DNA of 64,000 bases, from the NCBI RefSeq assembly GCF_019056395.1, contig NZ_CP077639.1:3340392-3404391 (forward strand), written 5' to 3'. Made by a program: the position numbers and the translations under genes. The first letter of the stretch is position 1; each line of letters begins with the position of its first letter. The notes below the pieces were generated by a model. The model had not been told where the DNA came from. It searched no databases and was given only the letters and a program-made list of their open reading frames with translations. This document shows, piece by piece, positions 55,052-64,000 of the stretch. This DNA comes from Terribacillus sp. DMT04 (GTDB taxonomy: Bacteria > Bacillota > Bacilli > Bacillales > Amphibacillaceae).

Positions 55052-55805
55052 GCGCCATCACTTCCTTTGCTAAATCTAAATAAACCTCTGCTCCACGTGA
55101 CTTCGGATCGTAAATAATGATCGGCTGACCATGACTAGGCGCTTCTCCCAGCCTTACATTTCTTGGAATAATCGATTGATATACTTTATCTTGAAAATAT
55201 TTCTTAACTTCTTCAATGACTTGAAGTCCTAAGTTTGTACGTGCATCGAGCATTGTCAGCAGGACGCCTTCTATCATCAAGTGTTTGTTCAAATGCTTTT
55301 GTACGAGACGAATGGTATTCAATAACTGACTAAGCCCTTCCAAAGCATAATACTCACATTGAACTGGTATGAGCACTGTATCGGCTGCTGTTAATGCATT
55401 CAATGTCAGCAACCCTAAGGAAGGCGGACAATCGATAATGACGTAATCATAGTTATCTTTCACACTATCAATTGCTTTTTTCAGACGAACTTCTCTTGAG
55501 ATTGTCGGCACTAGCTCAATCTCGGCACCAGCAAGCTGAATCGTTGCTGGTATAACATCCAAATAGTCAACTGCAGTCGGTACAAGTACTTTTTCTGCTT
55601 CTAAATCTTCAACAAGGACGTTATACACACAATTTTCGACATCTGCTTTGTTTACACCAACACCGCTAGTAGCATTCCCTTGCGGATCAATGTCTACAAG
55701 CAATACTTTATTACCTAAAAAAGCCAGGCAAGCACTCAAATTGACGCTGGAAGTTGTTTTTCCAACACCGCCCTTTTGATTTGCTATTGCGATTACTTTG
55801 CCCAA
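55023..55805 (-). CDS. parA: chromosome-partitioning ATPase ParA (Soj)
   Basis: A 260-residue Walker ATPase opening GKVIAIANQKGGVGKTTSSVNL (deviant Walker A, KGGVGKT). Walker A' is LVDIDPQGNATSG and Walker B IIDCPPSLG. TTG 55805 fits B. subtilis Soj (MGKIIAITNQ); a GTG at 55814 is possible. It positions ParB complexes and controls DnaA. Confidence 0.96.
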   Translation of the reverse strand: MGKVIAIANQKGGVGKTTSSVNLSACLAFLGNKVLLVDIDPQGNATSGVGVNKADVENCVYNVLVEDLEAEKVLVPTAVDYLDVIPATIQLAGAEIELVPTISREVRLKKAIDSVKDNYDYVIIDCPPSLGLLTLNALTAADTVLIPVQCEYYALEGLSQLLNTIRLVQKHLNKHLMIEGVLLTMLDARTNLGLQVIEEVKKYFQDKVYQSIIPRNVRLGEAPSHGQPIIIYDPKSRGAEVYLDLAKEVMAHGQRVGERS

Positions 55806-55911
55806 TGGTGTCACCTACCTCAAACTCAATACGTTTATTTTATCACTTTTTCACCTAAACCAACGGATAAATTCATAGATTTAAAAAAGTTGCTCACTTT
55901 TCCTATATAAA

Positions 55912-55936
55912 ATCCCATCTTGCAGTAAGATGGGAT
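55912..55936 (-). terminator. terminator after noc
   Basis: ATCCCATCTT pairs with AAGATGGGAT around a 5-base loop; on the minus strand TTTTATAT follows. Moderate strength. Confidence 0.65.
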
Positions 55937-55957
55937 CCTATGAAGGCGTACATATAG

Positions 55958-56809
55958 TTAAGATTTTTTCGGTATCTTAATTGTTATTTGATAATAATCG
56001 TCCAAGTCTTCTTCTTCTGTCTCCAAATTGATACCAGTATCAGAAACCATAGACAGCGACTGACGTATTGTGTTCATGGCGATGCGCATATCTTTGTTGA
56101 CACCCTTCATTTTCGGCCGTTTCTTTTTCGGCGGTGCATGGACCATGCGGACGATACGTGCCTCTGTTTCTTTTACATTCAGTTCTTTTTCGATAATCTC
56201 CTGCAGTATAATTTCCTGCTTCTCTGCATCTTTTAATACAATGAGTGCGCGAGCATGCCGCTCTGTTATCTTCTTCTCTAACAGAGCTGTTTGTACTACA
56301 TCAGGTAATTTCAACAATCGCATCTTATTCGCGATTGTTGATTGGCTTTTTCCAAGCCGCTGTGCCAATGCTTCCTGTGTTAAAGAATGCAGTTCCAGCA
56401 GACGCTCATATGCAAGAGCTTCTTCGATGACTGTCAATTCTTCTCGCTGTAAGTTCTCAATCAGTGCTACAGATGCCGTTTCTGTATCTGACATCTCACG
56501 GATGATGGCAGGTACAGTTTCCCACTCCAGCGACGTTACCGCACGCCAGCGTCGTTCTCCAGCAATTAACTCATATCCGCCCTCTGCTATTTTCCGCACG
56601 ACAATTGGCTGAATAATACCATGTGTACGAATAGTCTGGGCCAATTCTTTGATTTTCTCTTCCTGGAAAACCGTTCTTGGCTGGTATTGGTTCGGAACAA
56701 TGTCCTGTACCGGCAGGTTCATTACTTCATCCTGATGCACATCGTTCTCCGTTTCCGCTGAATCCGATTTATCACCTAGCCCAAAAATACGGCTGAAAGG
56801 GTGTAACAT
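55958..56809 (-). CDS. noc: nucleoid occlusion protein Noc
   Basis: A 283-residue ParB-like CTPase with a short N-terminal amphipathic membrane tail ([12 protein letters not shown]), [15 protein letters not shown] and a helix-turn-helix ([23 protein letters not shown]). It prevents division over the nucleoid by binding NBS sites and the membrane. It is a ParB paralogue beside parAB, the usual Bacillus order. Confidence 0.95.
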   Translation of the reverse strand: MLHPFSRIFGLGDKSDSAETENDVHQDEVMNLPVQDIVPNQYQPRTVFQEEKIKELAQTIRTHGIIQPIVVRKIAEGGYELIAGERRWRAVTSLEWETVPAIIREMSDTETASVALIENLQREELTVIEEALAYERLLELHSLTQEALAQRLGKSQSTIANKMRLLKLPDVVQTALLEKKITERHARALIVLKDAEKQEIILQEIIEKELNVKETEARIVRMVHAPPKKKRPKMKGVNKDMRIAMNTIRQSLSMVSDTGINLETEEEDLDDYYQITIKIPKKS

Positions 56810-56870
56810 CCTCAGACACCACCTTTTTTACAATCCTAATCTAGCAAGCAGGTACATAAGGAATAGTAAA

Positions 56871-56886
56871 TGTTTCACGTGAAACA
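56871..56886. promoter_or_regulatory. parS: parS site 3
   Basis: TGTTTCACGTGAAACA, a perfect parS, between the noc and rsmG genes. Confidence 0.95.
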
Positions 56887-56892
56887 CGTATA

Positions 56893-56930
56893 AAAAGGCG
56901 CAGCAGTTCTCTTTAGAAGCTGCTGCGCTT
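56893..56930 (-). terminator. terminator after rsmG
   Basis: GCGCAGCAG pairs with CTGCTGCGC with a further TTCT/AGAA inner pairing, then TTTTT on the minus strand. Confidence 0.9.
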
Positions 56931-57025
56931 GCATAAGCCGAGCCAGTTCCTTATCTACTATTTTAGCATAGATTGGTTGAGAATGGTAAGCTTGTATGGT
57001 ACTTCATCTACTAATTTTCTTTTCC

Positions 57026-57742
57026 TTATTCGATTGGTTCACGATTCGGAACACCGGCTTTTCGCGGGTATTTCTTTGGTGTTTTTCGACGCTTAGCGAT
57101 GACAGCGATATTCCGCTCCCCGCCCTCTTCCGGCAAATCAAATGTGAAGCTTTCCACCAATTCACCACCAAGCAGCTGGATAGCAGATGCAGCATCTTGC
57201 AGTTCCGCTTCCATATTCGGCCCTTTCATCGCAATGAAATGTCCCTTTGTTCGGCAAAGCGGCAGACAAAGTTCACTAAGGACAGACATCCTAGCCACAG
57301 CTCGAGCTGTTACTAAATCAAATGATTCCCGGAAGCTATCATTTTTCCCGAAATTCTCTGCTCGGTCGTGATAAAAAGCGACATTTGTTAATCCAAGCTT
57401 CGTCGCTAGCTCATTCAGAAAAGTAATTCGTTTCTTCAGCGAGTCGACAATTGTTACCTTCAGGTCTGGATAGATAATCTTTAGTGGAATACTTGGGAAA
57501 CCGGCACCGGCACCTACATCACAAATACTTTCATCCCCTTTAAAATCAAAGAAGAAAGCTGCAGATATAGAGTCATAAAAGTGTTTCAAATACACTTCGC
57601 CTTTTTCCGTAATAGCCGTTAAATTCATTTTTTCATTCCACTCTACTAATAGAAGAAAATAGTCTTCTAACTGCTGCTTCTGCCGGTCAGATAGTGTGAT
57701 TCCTTGCTGTTCCAATTGTTGTAGAAAATCTGTTTGGTTCAT
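57026..57742 (-). CDS. rsmG: 16S rRNA 7-methylguanosine methyltransferase (GidB)
   Basis: A 238-residue SAM-dependent methyltransferase. SAM-binding [16 protein letters not shown] is intact, and the opening [24 protein letters not shown] is typical. It methylates G527 of 16S rRNA; loss gives low-level streptomycin resistance. It lies 21 bases after mnmG. Confidence 0.97.
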   Translation of the reverse strand: MNQTDFLQQLEQQGITLSDRQKQQLEDYFLLLVEWNEKMNLTAITEKGEVYLKHFYDSISAAFFFDFKGDESICDVGAGAGFPSIPLKIIYPDLKVTIVDSLKKRITFLNELATKLGLTNVAFYHDRAENFGKNDSFRESFDLVTARAVARMSVLSELCLPLCRTKGHFIAMKGPNMEAELQDAASAIQLLGGELVESFTFDLPEEGGERNIAVIAKRRKTPKKYPRKAGVPNREPIE

Positions 57743-57763
57743 CCTGTACCTCTTTTCGACGGA

Positions 57764-59650
57764 TTATTGGTTTGCTGCTTTTGCAGGGCCACCTTGTTCG
57801 ATATAAACGAGCAGGATGGACACATCAGCTGGATTAACACCGGAAATACGAGAAGCTTGACCAACAGACAACGGACGAACTTCTTGCAGCTTCTGACGTG
57901 CTTCAGTGGCAAGTCCACTAACATCATCATAATTGATGATATCTGGAATTTTCTTGTTTTCCATGCGTTTCATACGGTCTACCTGCTGCATGGATTTAGC
58001 AATATATCCTTCATATTTCGTTTGAATTTCAACTTGCTCTTTTACGTCAGCTGGCAGTTCTTTATCAGCTGGCACAATTTTTTCCAGCAAGCTGTACTTG
58101 ATTTCCGGACGTTTTAACAAATCTGAAGCGCGCTGTGCTTCTTTCATGACAGATCCTACTTCTTCCATCAGCTCCAGCACATGCGGTTCTGTTTTGATAA
58201 TAATTCCTTCCAAGCGTTTGCGTTCTTCTTCAATCAAGCGTTTCTTCTCTTGGAAGCGCTCATAGCGTTCCTCACTAATTGTACCGATTTGATGACCTAT
58301 TTCAGTCAAACGCATATCGGCATTATCATGACGAAGCAGCAAGCGGTATTCCGCACGTGATGTAAGCAAACGGTAAGGTTCATTTGTTCCTTTCGTTACC
58401 AAGTCATCAATTAGAACACCAATGTATGCTTGGGAGCGGTCAAGGATAACAGGATCTTTTCCAAGTGCTTTCGCAGCAGCGTTGATTCCCGCCATGATAC
58501 CTTGGCCCGAAGCTTCTTCGTAGCCGGACGTACCGTTAATTTGACCGGCTGTATAAAGGCCGGCGATTTTCTTCGTTTCCAATGTTGGCCAAAGCTGCGT
58601 TGGTACCATTGCATCATACTCAATGGCATAGCCGGCACGCATAATTTCTGCGTTTTCCAGTCCCGGGATAGTTTGCAGCATGTCTTTTTGGACATATTCA
58701 GGTAAGGAAGTCGACAATCCTTGCACATATACTTCTTCTGTATTGCGTCCTTCAGGCTCCAAGAAGATTTGGTGGCGCGGTTTATCGTTGAAACGCACAA
58801 CTTTATCTTCGATGGATGGACAGTAACGCGGGCCCGTACCTTTGATCATACCGGAATACATTGCAGACAATCCTAGGTTCTCGTTAATAATGTTGTGTGT
58901 AAATTCATTTGTATACGTCAGCCAGCAAGGAATTTGGTCGGTAATGAATTCTGTTGTTTCATAAGAGAATGCCAAAGGCTCATCATCACCTGGCTGAATC
59001 TCTGTTTTGGAATAGTCGATAGATCTGCTGTTAACACGTGGTGGTGTACCTGTTTTAAAGCGAACCATTTCAAAACCAAGTTCTTCTAAGTGCTCAGATA
59101 ATGTAACGGATGCACGCTGGTTATTCGGACCGCTCTCATAAGATACATCGCCGATGATTACACGGCCACGCATAAATGTTCCGGTTGTAATAACAACTGT
59201 TTTCGCGTAGTAAGCTGCCCCTGTTTCGGTAATCACACCTTTGCAGACGTCGTTTTCCACAATCAGACGCTCTACCATCCCTTGACGCAATGTCAGGTTT
59301 TCCTGACTTTCCAGTTGTTTTTTCATTTCTGTAATATACAGCGGTTTATCCGCTTGTGCACGCAACGCTCGAACAGCAGGGCCTTTTCCTGTGTTAAGCA
59401 TGCGCATTTGAATGTGTGTTTTATCAATTACTTTTCCCATTACGCCGCCAAGTGCATCTATTTCACGCACGACAACACCTTTTGCAGGGCCGCCGACGGA
59501 TGGATTACACGGCATGAATCCTGTCATGTCAAGGTTCATAGACAGCATTAGAGTGTTTGCACCCATTTTTGCTGCACCAATACCAGCTTCACAGCCAGCA
59601 TGTCCTGCACCTATGACGATGACATCGTAATGTCCGGCATCGTATGTCAT
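57764..59650 (-). CDS. mnmG: tRNA uridine-5-carboxymethylaminomethyl modification enzyme MnmG (GidA)
   Basis: A 628-residue FAD enzyme with [14 protein letters not shown] at the N-terminus, [15 protein letters not shown], and the C-terminal helical domain that binds MnmE and tRNA ([26 protein letters not shown] in outline). ATG 59650 is preferred over 59656 (AAGGAG 9 bases upstream). It modifies wobble U34 with MnmE, which is encoded directly upstream. Confidence 0.97.
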   Translation of the reverse strand: MTYDAGHYDVIVIGAGHAGCEAGIGAAKMGANTLMLSMNLDMTGFMPCNPSVGGPAKGVVVREIDALGGVMGKVIDKTHIQMRMLNTGKGPAVRALRAQADKPLYITEMKKQLESQENLTLRQGMVERLIVENDVCKGVITETGAAYYAKTVVITTGTFMRGRVIIGDVSYESGPNNQRASVTLSEHLEELGFEMVRFKTGTPPRVNSRSIDYSKTEIQPGDDEPLAFSYETTEFITDQIPCWLTYTNEFTHNIINENLGLSAMYSGMIKGTGPRYCPSIEDKVVRFNDKPRHQIFLEPEGRNTEEVYVQGLSTSLPEYVQKDMLQTIPGLENAEIMRAGYAIEYDAMVPTQLWPTLETKKIAGLYTAGQINGTSGYEEASGQGIMAGINAAAKALGKDPVILDRSQAYIGVLIDDLVTKGTNEPYRLLTSRAEYRLLLRHDNADMRLTEIGHQIGTISEERYERFQEKKRLIEEERKRLEGIIIKTEPHVLELMEEVGSVMKEAQRASDLLKRPEIKYSLLEKIVPADKELPADVKEQVEIQTKYEGYIAKSMQQVDRMKRMENKKIPDIINYDDVSGLATEARQKLQEVRPLSVGQASRISGVNPADVSILLVYIEQGGPAKAANQ

Positions 59651-59667
59651 GTTCATTCTCTCCTTTT

Positions 59668-61044
59668 TTATTTACCTAAACAAAACTGTGAAAACAGCTG
59701 ATCAATTAAACTTTCATGCACGGTATCCCCGATAATTTCACCGAGCAATTCCCATGTGCGTGTTACATCTATTTGGACAATATCCATCGGCATTTGCATT
59801 TCAATGCCATTCATTGCTTCCTGCAGCGAAGATAATGCTTGCTTGAGCAATTGAATATGCCGTACGTTCGATATATAACTCAAGTCGCCGCCATCAATTT
59901 CTCCTGCAAAGAAGGTATCTTTGATGGCTAGCTCCAATTCATCAATTCCCTTTTCCTCTATAAGCGCTGTTGTGATGACAGGACGGTCTCCTGCCAGCTT
60001 TTGCACTTCTTCCAAATCGATTCTCTGCGCAAGGTCTGTCTTGTTTACAATAACAATGACATCAAGTCCTTTAACAGCTTCGAATAAATGTCGATCTTCA
60101 TCAGAGATGTCTTCACCATTATTCAGCACAAGTAAAATAAGATCACTTTGCTTCAATACTTGGCGAGAGCGCTCTACACCAATTCTTTCGACGATATCTT
60201 CTGTTTCCCGAATACCTGCTGTATCCACAAGCTTTAATGGAACACCACGTACATTGACATATTCTTCGATTACGTCTCGCGTAGTTCCTGCAATTTCTGT
60301 GACAATCGCCTTATTTTCGTGCACAAGTGCATTCATCAAGGAAGATTTTCCTACATTCGGACGGCCAATAATCGCAGTAGCCAGACCTTCACGCAAGATC
60401 TTGCCTTGCTTCGCCATCTCCAGCAGTTTCTCAATTTCTTTATACACATATTGTGTTTTCTCAATCATCATATTGTGCGACATCTCTTCTACATCATCGT
60501 ACTCTGGATAATCAATATTCACTTCTACGTGTGCTACCGTCTCCAGCAGTTCCTGACGCAGCTGCTGAATGAGTCGGGAAAGTCTGCCATCCATTTGTTT
60601 TAGTGCCACATTCATCGCTCTGTCCGTCTTCGCGCGAATAAGATCCATAACAGCTTCTGCCTGGGACAAATCAATCCGGCCATTTAAGAACGCACGTTTT
60701 GTAAATTCTCCTGGTTCTGCCAGGCGTGCTCCTTCTTGCAACGCAAGCTCTAGTACACGATTAACAGAAACAAGACCACCGTGACAGTTTATCTCCACAA
60801 CGTCTTCCCGCGTAAACGTTTTTGGAGCTTTCATAACAGAGACCATTACTTCTTCTGCAACTTCCCCAGTTACAGGGTCAATCAGCTTGCCATAATGAAT
60901 GGTATGGCTAGGCACAGTCTTCAATGCCTTACCATCAAAAAGCTTTGCAGCAATTTCTACTGCTTCTGGCCCGCTTAGCCGCACAATGGCAATTGCCCCC
61001 TCTCCAACTGGAGTTGAGATAGCTGCAATTGTTTCATGCTGCAT
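59668..61044 (-). CDS. mnmE: tRNA modification GTPase MnmE (TrmE/ThdF)
   Basis: A 458-residue GTPase. N-terminal folate-binding domain ([22 protein letters not shown]), helical domain, inserted G domain ([21 protein letters not shown]) and the C-terminal CLGK motif with the essential Cys are all present. ATG 61044 fits AGAGGTG 6 bases away. It partners MnmG in U34 modification. Confidence 0.97.
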   Translation of the reverse strand: MQHETIAAISTPVGEGAIAIVRLSGPEAVEIAAKLFDGKALKTVPSHTIHYGKLIDPVTGEVAEEVMVSVMKAPKTFTREDVVEINCHGGLVSVNRVLELALQEGARLAEPGEFTKRAFLNGRIDLSQAEAVMDLIRAKTDRAMNVALKQMDGRLSRLIQQLRQELLETVAHVEVNIDYPEYDDVEEMSHNMMIEKTQYVYKEIEKLLEMAKQGKILREGLATAIIGRPNVGKSSLMNALVHENKAIVTEIAGTTRDVIEEYVNVRGVPLKLVDTAGIRETEDIVERIGVERSRQVLKQSDLILLVLNNGEDISDEDRHLFEAVKGLDVIVIVNKTDLAQRIDLEEVQKLAGDRPVITTALIEEKGIDELELAIKDTFFAGEIDGGDLSYISNVRHIQLLKQALSSLQEAMNGIEMQMPMDIVQIDVTRTWELLGEIIGDTVHESLIDQLFSQFCLGK

Positions 61045-61082
61045 GCTTTTCACCTCTTTCTATTATTGTTCAGTTCATCTAT

Positions 61083-61219
61083 TTATCCACAGTTTAATCC
61101 TGTGTTTGTGTTTATACTCACTAACTTATAAGAATAGCACATTTGTCTATTAAAAAGAAAGATATCCACAACAAAAAATACACTTACTAGGTTGTCAAAA
61201 ATTGTCCACATGTGAATAA
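61083..61219. other. DnaA-box cluster between mnmE and jag
   Basis: One perfect TTATCCACA (61083-61091) and one-mismatch sites at 61162-61170, 61202-61210 and, inverted, 61211-61219. The gap has no gene. A DnaA-binding cluster near thdF (mnmE) is known in B. subtilis. Confidence 0.65.
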
Positions 61220-61229
61220 AGCACACAAA

Positions 61230-61262
61230 AATAAGCCTTGGCTATTGCCAAGACTTATTCTG
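61230..61262 (-). terminator. terminator after jag
   Basis: AATAAGCCTTGGC pairs with GCCAAGACTTATT (one mismatch) overlapping the jag stop, with a T run on the minus strand. Confidence 0.8.
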
Positions 61263-61880
61263 TGATGGTTGGATAATGAGATAGCGATTAGGTTCTTTCC
61301 CTTTCGAATCTGTCTCAACATTCTGTTGTTTCTGCAGCACAGCATGGATGATCTTCCGTTCGCTCGCCGGCATTGGTTCCAGAGGTATCGCTTTTTGCAG
61401 CGCTAATGCCTTACTGGCAGCATTCACTGCTAGCTTTTCAAGCGTTTCCCGTCTTTTTGACCGATATCCTTCCGCATCGACGGTAACTGTAACATGATAT
61501 GCTTTTTGCTGGTGCAGATATTGTTCGACGAGTTGCTCCAGTGCATTAAGCGTCTGTCCTCGTTTCCCAATTAATGTACCGAGATTTTCTCCGCTAAGCG
61601 TAAACATCACATGCTTTTTCTTTCGGTTGGTGATCTCCACCTGGACATTCGGCTGCAGGTGACCGATCACACTTTCCAAATAGGTTTTTGCTGCTTTCAT
61701 AACATCTGTTTTTATCGCGACTTTTACTACAGCCGGTTTGGCACCGAATAAACGAAGAAAACCTTTGCTTCCTTCATCAATGATGGTTACTTCAACATCT
61801 TCTTTGGCAGCATGCAGCTGCTGAAGTGCCGATTGAATGGCATCATCTACGGTTTTACCGCGAGCAGTGAGCTGTTTCAT
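61242..61880 (-). CDS. jag: RNA-binding protein Jag/KhpB (SpoIIIJ-associated)
   Basis: A 212-residue protein with a Jag-N domain (ARGKTVDDAIQSALQQL), a KH domain with GKRGQTLNALEQLV and an R3H domain (YRSKRRETLEKLA). It binds RNA and, in Gram-positives, acts with KhpA in cell-elongation control. It directly follows yidC; the stops and starts touch at 61880. Confidence 0.95.
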   Translation of the reverse strand: MKQLTARGKTVDDAIQSALQQLHAAKEDVEVTIIDEGSKGFLRLFGAKPAVVKVAIKTDVMKAAKTYLESVIGHLQPNVQVEITNRKKKHVMFTLSGENLGTLIGKRGQTLNALEQLVEQYLHQQKAYHVTVTVDAEGYRSKRRETLEKLAVNAASKALALQKAIPLEPMPASERKIIHAVLQKQQNVETDSKGKEPNRYLIIQPSQNKSWQ

Positions 61881-62659
61881 TACTTTTTGCCATCAGCTTG
61901 CTGCTTGTTCCCCGCCATCATTGGTTTGTTAATCAATAATGTTTGGGCCACCATAAAGATGTTACCAACTACCCAGTACAATGCTAGAGCAGAAGGCAGG
62001 AACAAGGCAAAAACAGTAATCATAACTGGCATGATATAAAGCATCATTGTCATTTGCGGATTAGCCGCCATCGCTGTATTCCCAGCCATCATTAACTTCT
62101 GCTGCAAGAATGTTGCTAACCCTGCAACAATTGGCAAGATGAAGTATGGATCGGGCTGGCCTAGCTGCACCCATAAGAAATCATGTTCTTTAATTGCTTC
62201 CGTTCTGCTGATTGCTTGATAGAACGCAAGTAAAATTGGCATTTGAACGATGATTGGCAGACAGCCCGCCAGCGGGTTAACACCATGACGCTGGAATAGC
62301 TGCATCGTTTCCTGCTGAAGTTTTTGTTGTGTGTTTGCATCTTTGGAACTGTATTTCTTTTGCAGCTCTTTTAATTCCGGCTGAATCTCCTGCATCGAAC
62401 GGGAGCTTTTCAGCTGTTTAATATTAAGCGGCAGCAATATTAGGCGGATAATCACCGTTACAATGATAATTCCTAAGCCATAGTTTTCATTGAACAATTC
62501 AGCAAAGTAGCGAATTACTTCGGATAAAGGAAAAATTGCATATTTATTCCAAAATCCAGTGCTTTCCGATGTGATCGGCTCCGAGTTCGGCGCACAACCT
62601 GCCAAGGCTGCGACAAGCAGCACGAGCGCTAACGCTAATATACCTTTTTTACGCACCAT
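61880..62659 (-). CDS. yidC: membrane protein insertase YidC/SpoIIIJ
   Basis: A 259-residue lipoprotein insertase: signal with lipobox LAGC (Cys22 region), then five helices. The conserved [28 protein letters not shown] cytoplasmic loop segment and [23 protein letters not shown] are typical. It inserts small membrane proteins and is needed for sigma-G activation in sporulation. GGAGG precedes ATG 62659. Confidence 0.97.
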   Translation of the reverse strand: MVRKKGILALALVLLVAALAGCAPNSEPITSESTGFWNKYAIFPLSEVIRYFAELFNENYGLGIIIVTVIIRLILLPLNIKQLKSSRSMQEIQPELKELQKKYSSKDANTQQKLQQETMQLFQRHGVNPLAGCLPIIVQMPILLAFYQAISRTEAIKEHDFLWVQLGQPDPYFILPIVAGLATFLQQKLMMAGNTAMAANPQMTMMLYIMPVMITVFALFLPSALALYWVVGNIFMVAQTLLINKPMMAGNKQQADGKK

Positions 62660-62693
62660 GTTTCCTCCTTAACTTCCTTACATAAGACTCTCT

Positions 62694-63065
62694 CTATTCT
62701 GTATCTTTATTATGGTTTTTCGTCTGCTTCAGAAGACGCGGTTTCCACAACACGTGGATCAAGCTTTTTTTCAGCTCATGGTATGACATATCTTTTGCTG
62801 GCTGTCTCGCAATGACAATATAATCATAGCCGCCAGCCACCTGCTCGTCCAATTCATGGAAAGCCTGTCTTAAATAGCGCTTTATCTTGTTACGCATAAC
62901 AGCGTTTCCAAGTTTTTTACTGACAGACAGACCAATACGGAAATGCGCATCTCCGTTATCCTGCTTCTTATAATATAGAACGAGTTGGCGATTCGCAAAG
63001 GAGCGTCCTTTCTGGAACACTTCCTGGAATGCTTCATTCTTCTTGATTCGGTATTCTTTCTTCAT
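62694..63065 (-). CDS. rnpA: ribonuclease P protein component
   Basis: A 123-residue basic protein with [25 protein letters not shown] and the RNR-type motif [16 protein letters not shown]. It is the protein subunit of RNase P for tRNA 5' maturation. It lies 35 bases upstream of yidC and downstream of rpmH. Confidence 0.97.
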   Translation of the reverse strand: MKKEYRIKKNEAFQEVFQKGRSFANRQLVLYYKKQDNGDAHFRIGLSVSKKLGNAVMRNKIKRYLRQAFHELDEQVAGGYDYIVIARQPAKDMSYHELKKSLIHVLWKPRLLKQTKNHNKDTE

Positions 63066-63120
63066 AAGAGGATCCCCTCAAACATGCCTATTTAGCAGAA
63101 ATAGTCTATTTAATTTGAAA

Positions 63121-63165
63121 GAAGGAGAATAAACACGGCATTTAAGCTTCTGGTTTATTCTCCTT
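63121..63165 (-). other. long inverted repeat between rpmH and rnpA
   Basis: GAAGGAGAATAAAC (63121-63134) pairs with GTTTATTCTCCTTC (63152-63165), a perfect 14-bp stem with a 17-base loop. A smaller hairpin (AGCACAGT/ACTGTGTT) lies at 63181-63200. These could be a processing site or an attenuator between the genes. Confidence 0.5.
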
Positions 63166-63228
63166 CTCCACTCATGTAAAAGCACAGTCGGAACTGTGTT
63201 CGTACACTGATCAAGTATATAAAGTCAA

Positions 63229-63254
63229 AAAGACCACTATTACAGTAAGTGGTC

Positions 63255-63257
<3 letters not shown>
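63229..63257 (-). terminator. terminator after rpmH
   Basis: AAGACCACT pairs with AGTGGTCTT around a 9-base loop, followed on the minus strand by a T run; it overlaps the rpmH stop. Confidence 0.85.
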
Positions 63258-63392
<135 letters not shown>

Positions 63393-63479
63393 TCAAACAC
63401 CTCCCTCGAGGATATATAAAAAAATATTGCGAAAGGTCATAGACAGTCTTGAACATTATACTTTTAAATGAGCAAACAT

Positions 63480-63860
63480 GTCAACCTCTCATTTTTCGCT
63501 GCTAATTGCCTTTCTTTTATCCACAACCCATGTTAATCTAATACACCTGTGCATAACTTTTTCCACACAAGTTTTCGACAACTTACTCACATAATCGCAC
63601 CCTGTGGATATTTTTTGTCTACACGTACAAGTGTATGTGGATAAGTGTCGAATAAGCATTGCAACACAAGGATTATTCTGGTATCATGTTTGTGTTTTAC
63701 TGATTGAATAACAAACGAGTTAAAAACTATTATCCACAAAGTGTGGATAAGCTGTGGACATCTATTCACAGCCCTGTAGATGCACTTATCAACAAGAAAG
63801 TGGACAACTGGAGAATCCTCTCTAATTCCACAATTTACGCGTTTTTTTTATCCACATTCA
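63480..63860. other. oriC: origin of replication, upstream DnaA-box region
   Basis: Perfect TTATCCACA boxes are at 63517-63525, 63730-63738 and 63848-63856 and, inverted, at 63636-63644 and 63742-63750; an inverted TTATGCACA is at 63548-63556. One-mismatch boxes lie at 63559-63567, 63603-63611 and 63786-63794. The region lies between rpmH and dnaA, as in the bipartite origin of B. subtilis; the other half (dnaA-dnaN gap) lies outside. Confidence 0.92.
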
Positions 63861-63985
63861 TATAACCTGAGTTGCACGGCCTTTTTTGGCATGTCCGTAT
63901 TTTTGTATGCCTCAGAAAAGGCCTTTTAATACCTACTATGATGCAGTTCCTGACTTAAGAGACTGCTTCTTTCAATTTTTTTCAG

Positions 63986-63993
63986 AAAGGGGG
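63986..63993 (+). promoter_or_regulatory. ribosome-binding site of dnaA (gene outside window)
   Basis: AAAGGGGG near the window end, rightward-facing, in the position expected for dnaA. The start codon is at or just beyond base 64000, so dnaA itself is not annotated. Confidence 0.6.
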
Positions 63994-64000
63994 ATGCCTG

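Overview
The window reads as the chromosome just left of the replication origin of a low-GC, endospore-forming member of the Bacillaceae. The evidence is the gene order rpmH-rnpA-yidC(spoIIIJ)-jag-mnmE-mnmG-rsmG-noc-parA(soj)-parB(spo0J)-yyaC, the walRKHIJ-htrC operon, three parS sites, and DnaA boxes up to the right edge. The ribosome-binding site of dnaA is visible in the last 20 bases, but its coding region lies outside. The genus cannot be fixed from this; a halotolerant soil genus such as Terribacillus is possible. Most genes from about 26 kb onward lie on the minus strand, which is the leading strand for a fork moving left from the origin.

Region 1 (1-26.2 kb) is accessory: a Y-family polymerase fragment, a phospho-beta-glucosidase with a divergent LacI regulator, two Nudix enzymes, an InhA-type secreted metalloprotease, a two-component system divergent from an FtsX-type ABC transporter, amino-acid permeases, an acetate transporter, an amidase, a PBP3-like lipoprotein transpeptidase, manA, a LOV-STAS photoreceptor (YtvA type) and a YhgE/TetR pair. 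Two copies of a dispersed structured intergenic repeat lie here. Region 2 (26.2-39.9 kb) is core: a DnaA-box cluster, htrC-walJ-walI-walH-walK-walR, purA with PurBoxes, replicative helicase, rplI, gdpP and yybS. Region 3 (39.9-48.6 kb) breaks the usual core order. It holds two candidate small RNAs or leaders, a 27-residue microprotein, hisJ, a SteT-like permease, serA with a class V aminotransferase under a T-box, a sirtuin and an MFS exporter. Region 4 (48.6-64 kb) is core again: rpsR-ssb-rpsF, ychF with a structured leader, DUF951, an MscS channel, the chromosome segregation genes, tRNA modification genes, yidC/rnpA/rpmH and the upstream half of oriC.

The themes are cell-envelope homeostasis (Wal system, PBP3, YidC, GdpP), chromosome replication and segregation (DnaA boxes, helicase, ParAB, Noc, parS, SSB) and amino-acid supply (T-box-controlled serine genes and three APC permeases). 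No rRNA, tRNA, CRISPR array, prophage or insertion sequence was seen. The least explained features are RNA-level: a terminator/antiterminator-like leader before yybS-gdpP, a multi-stem leader before ychF, an independent small RNA unit with a nearby microprotein gene, and the dispersed repeat. The promoter regions also carry a periodic response-regulator operator and a palindrome over the helicase -35 box.
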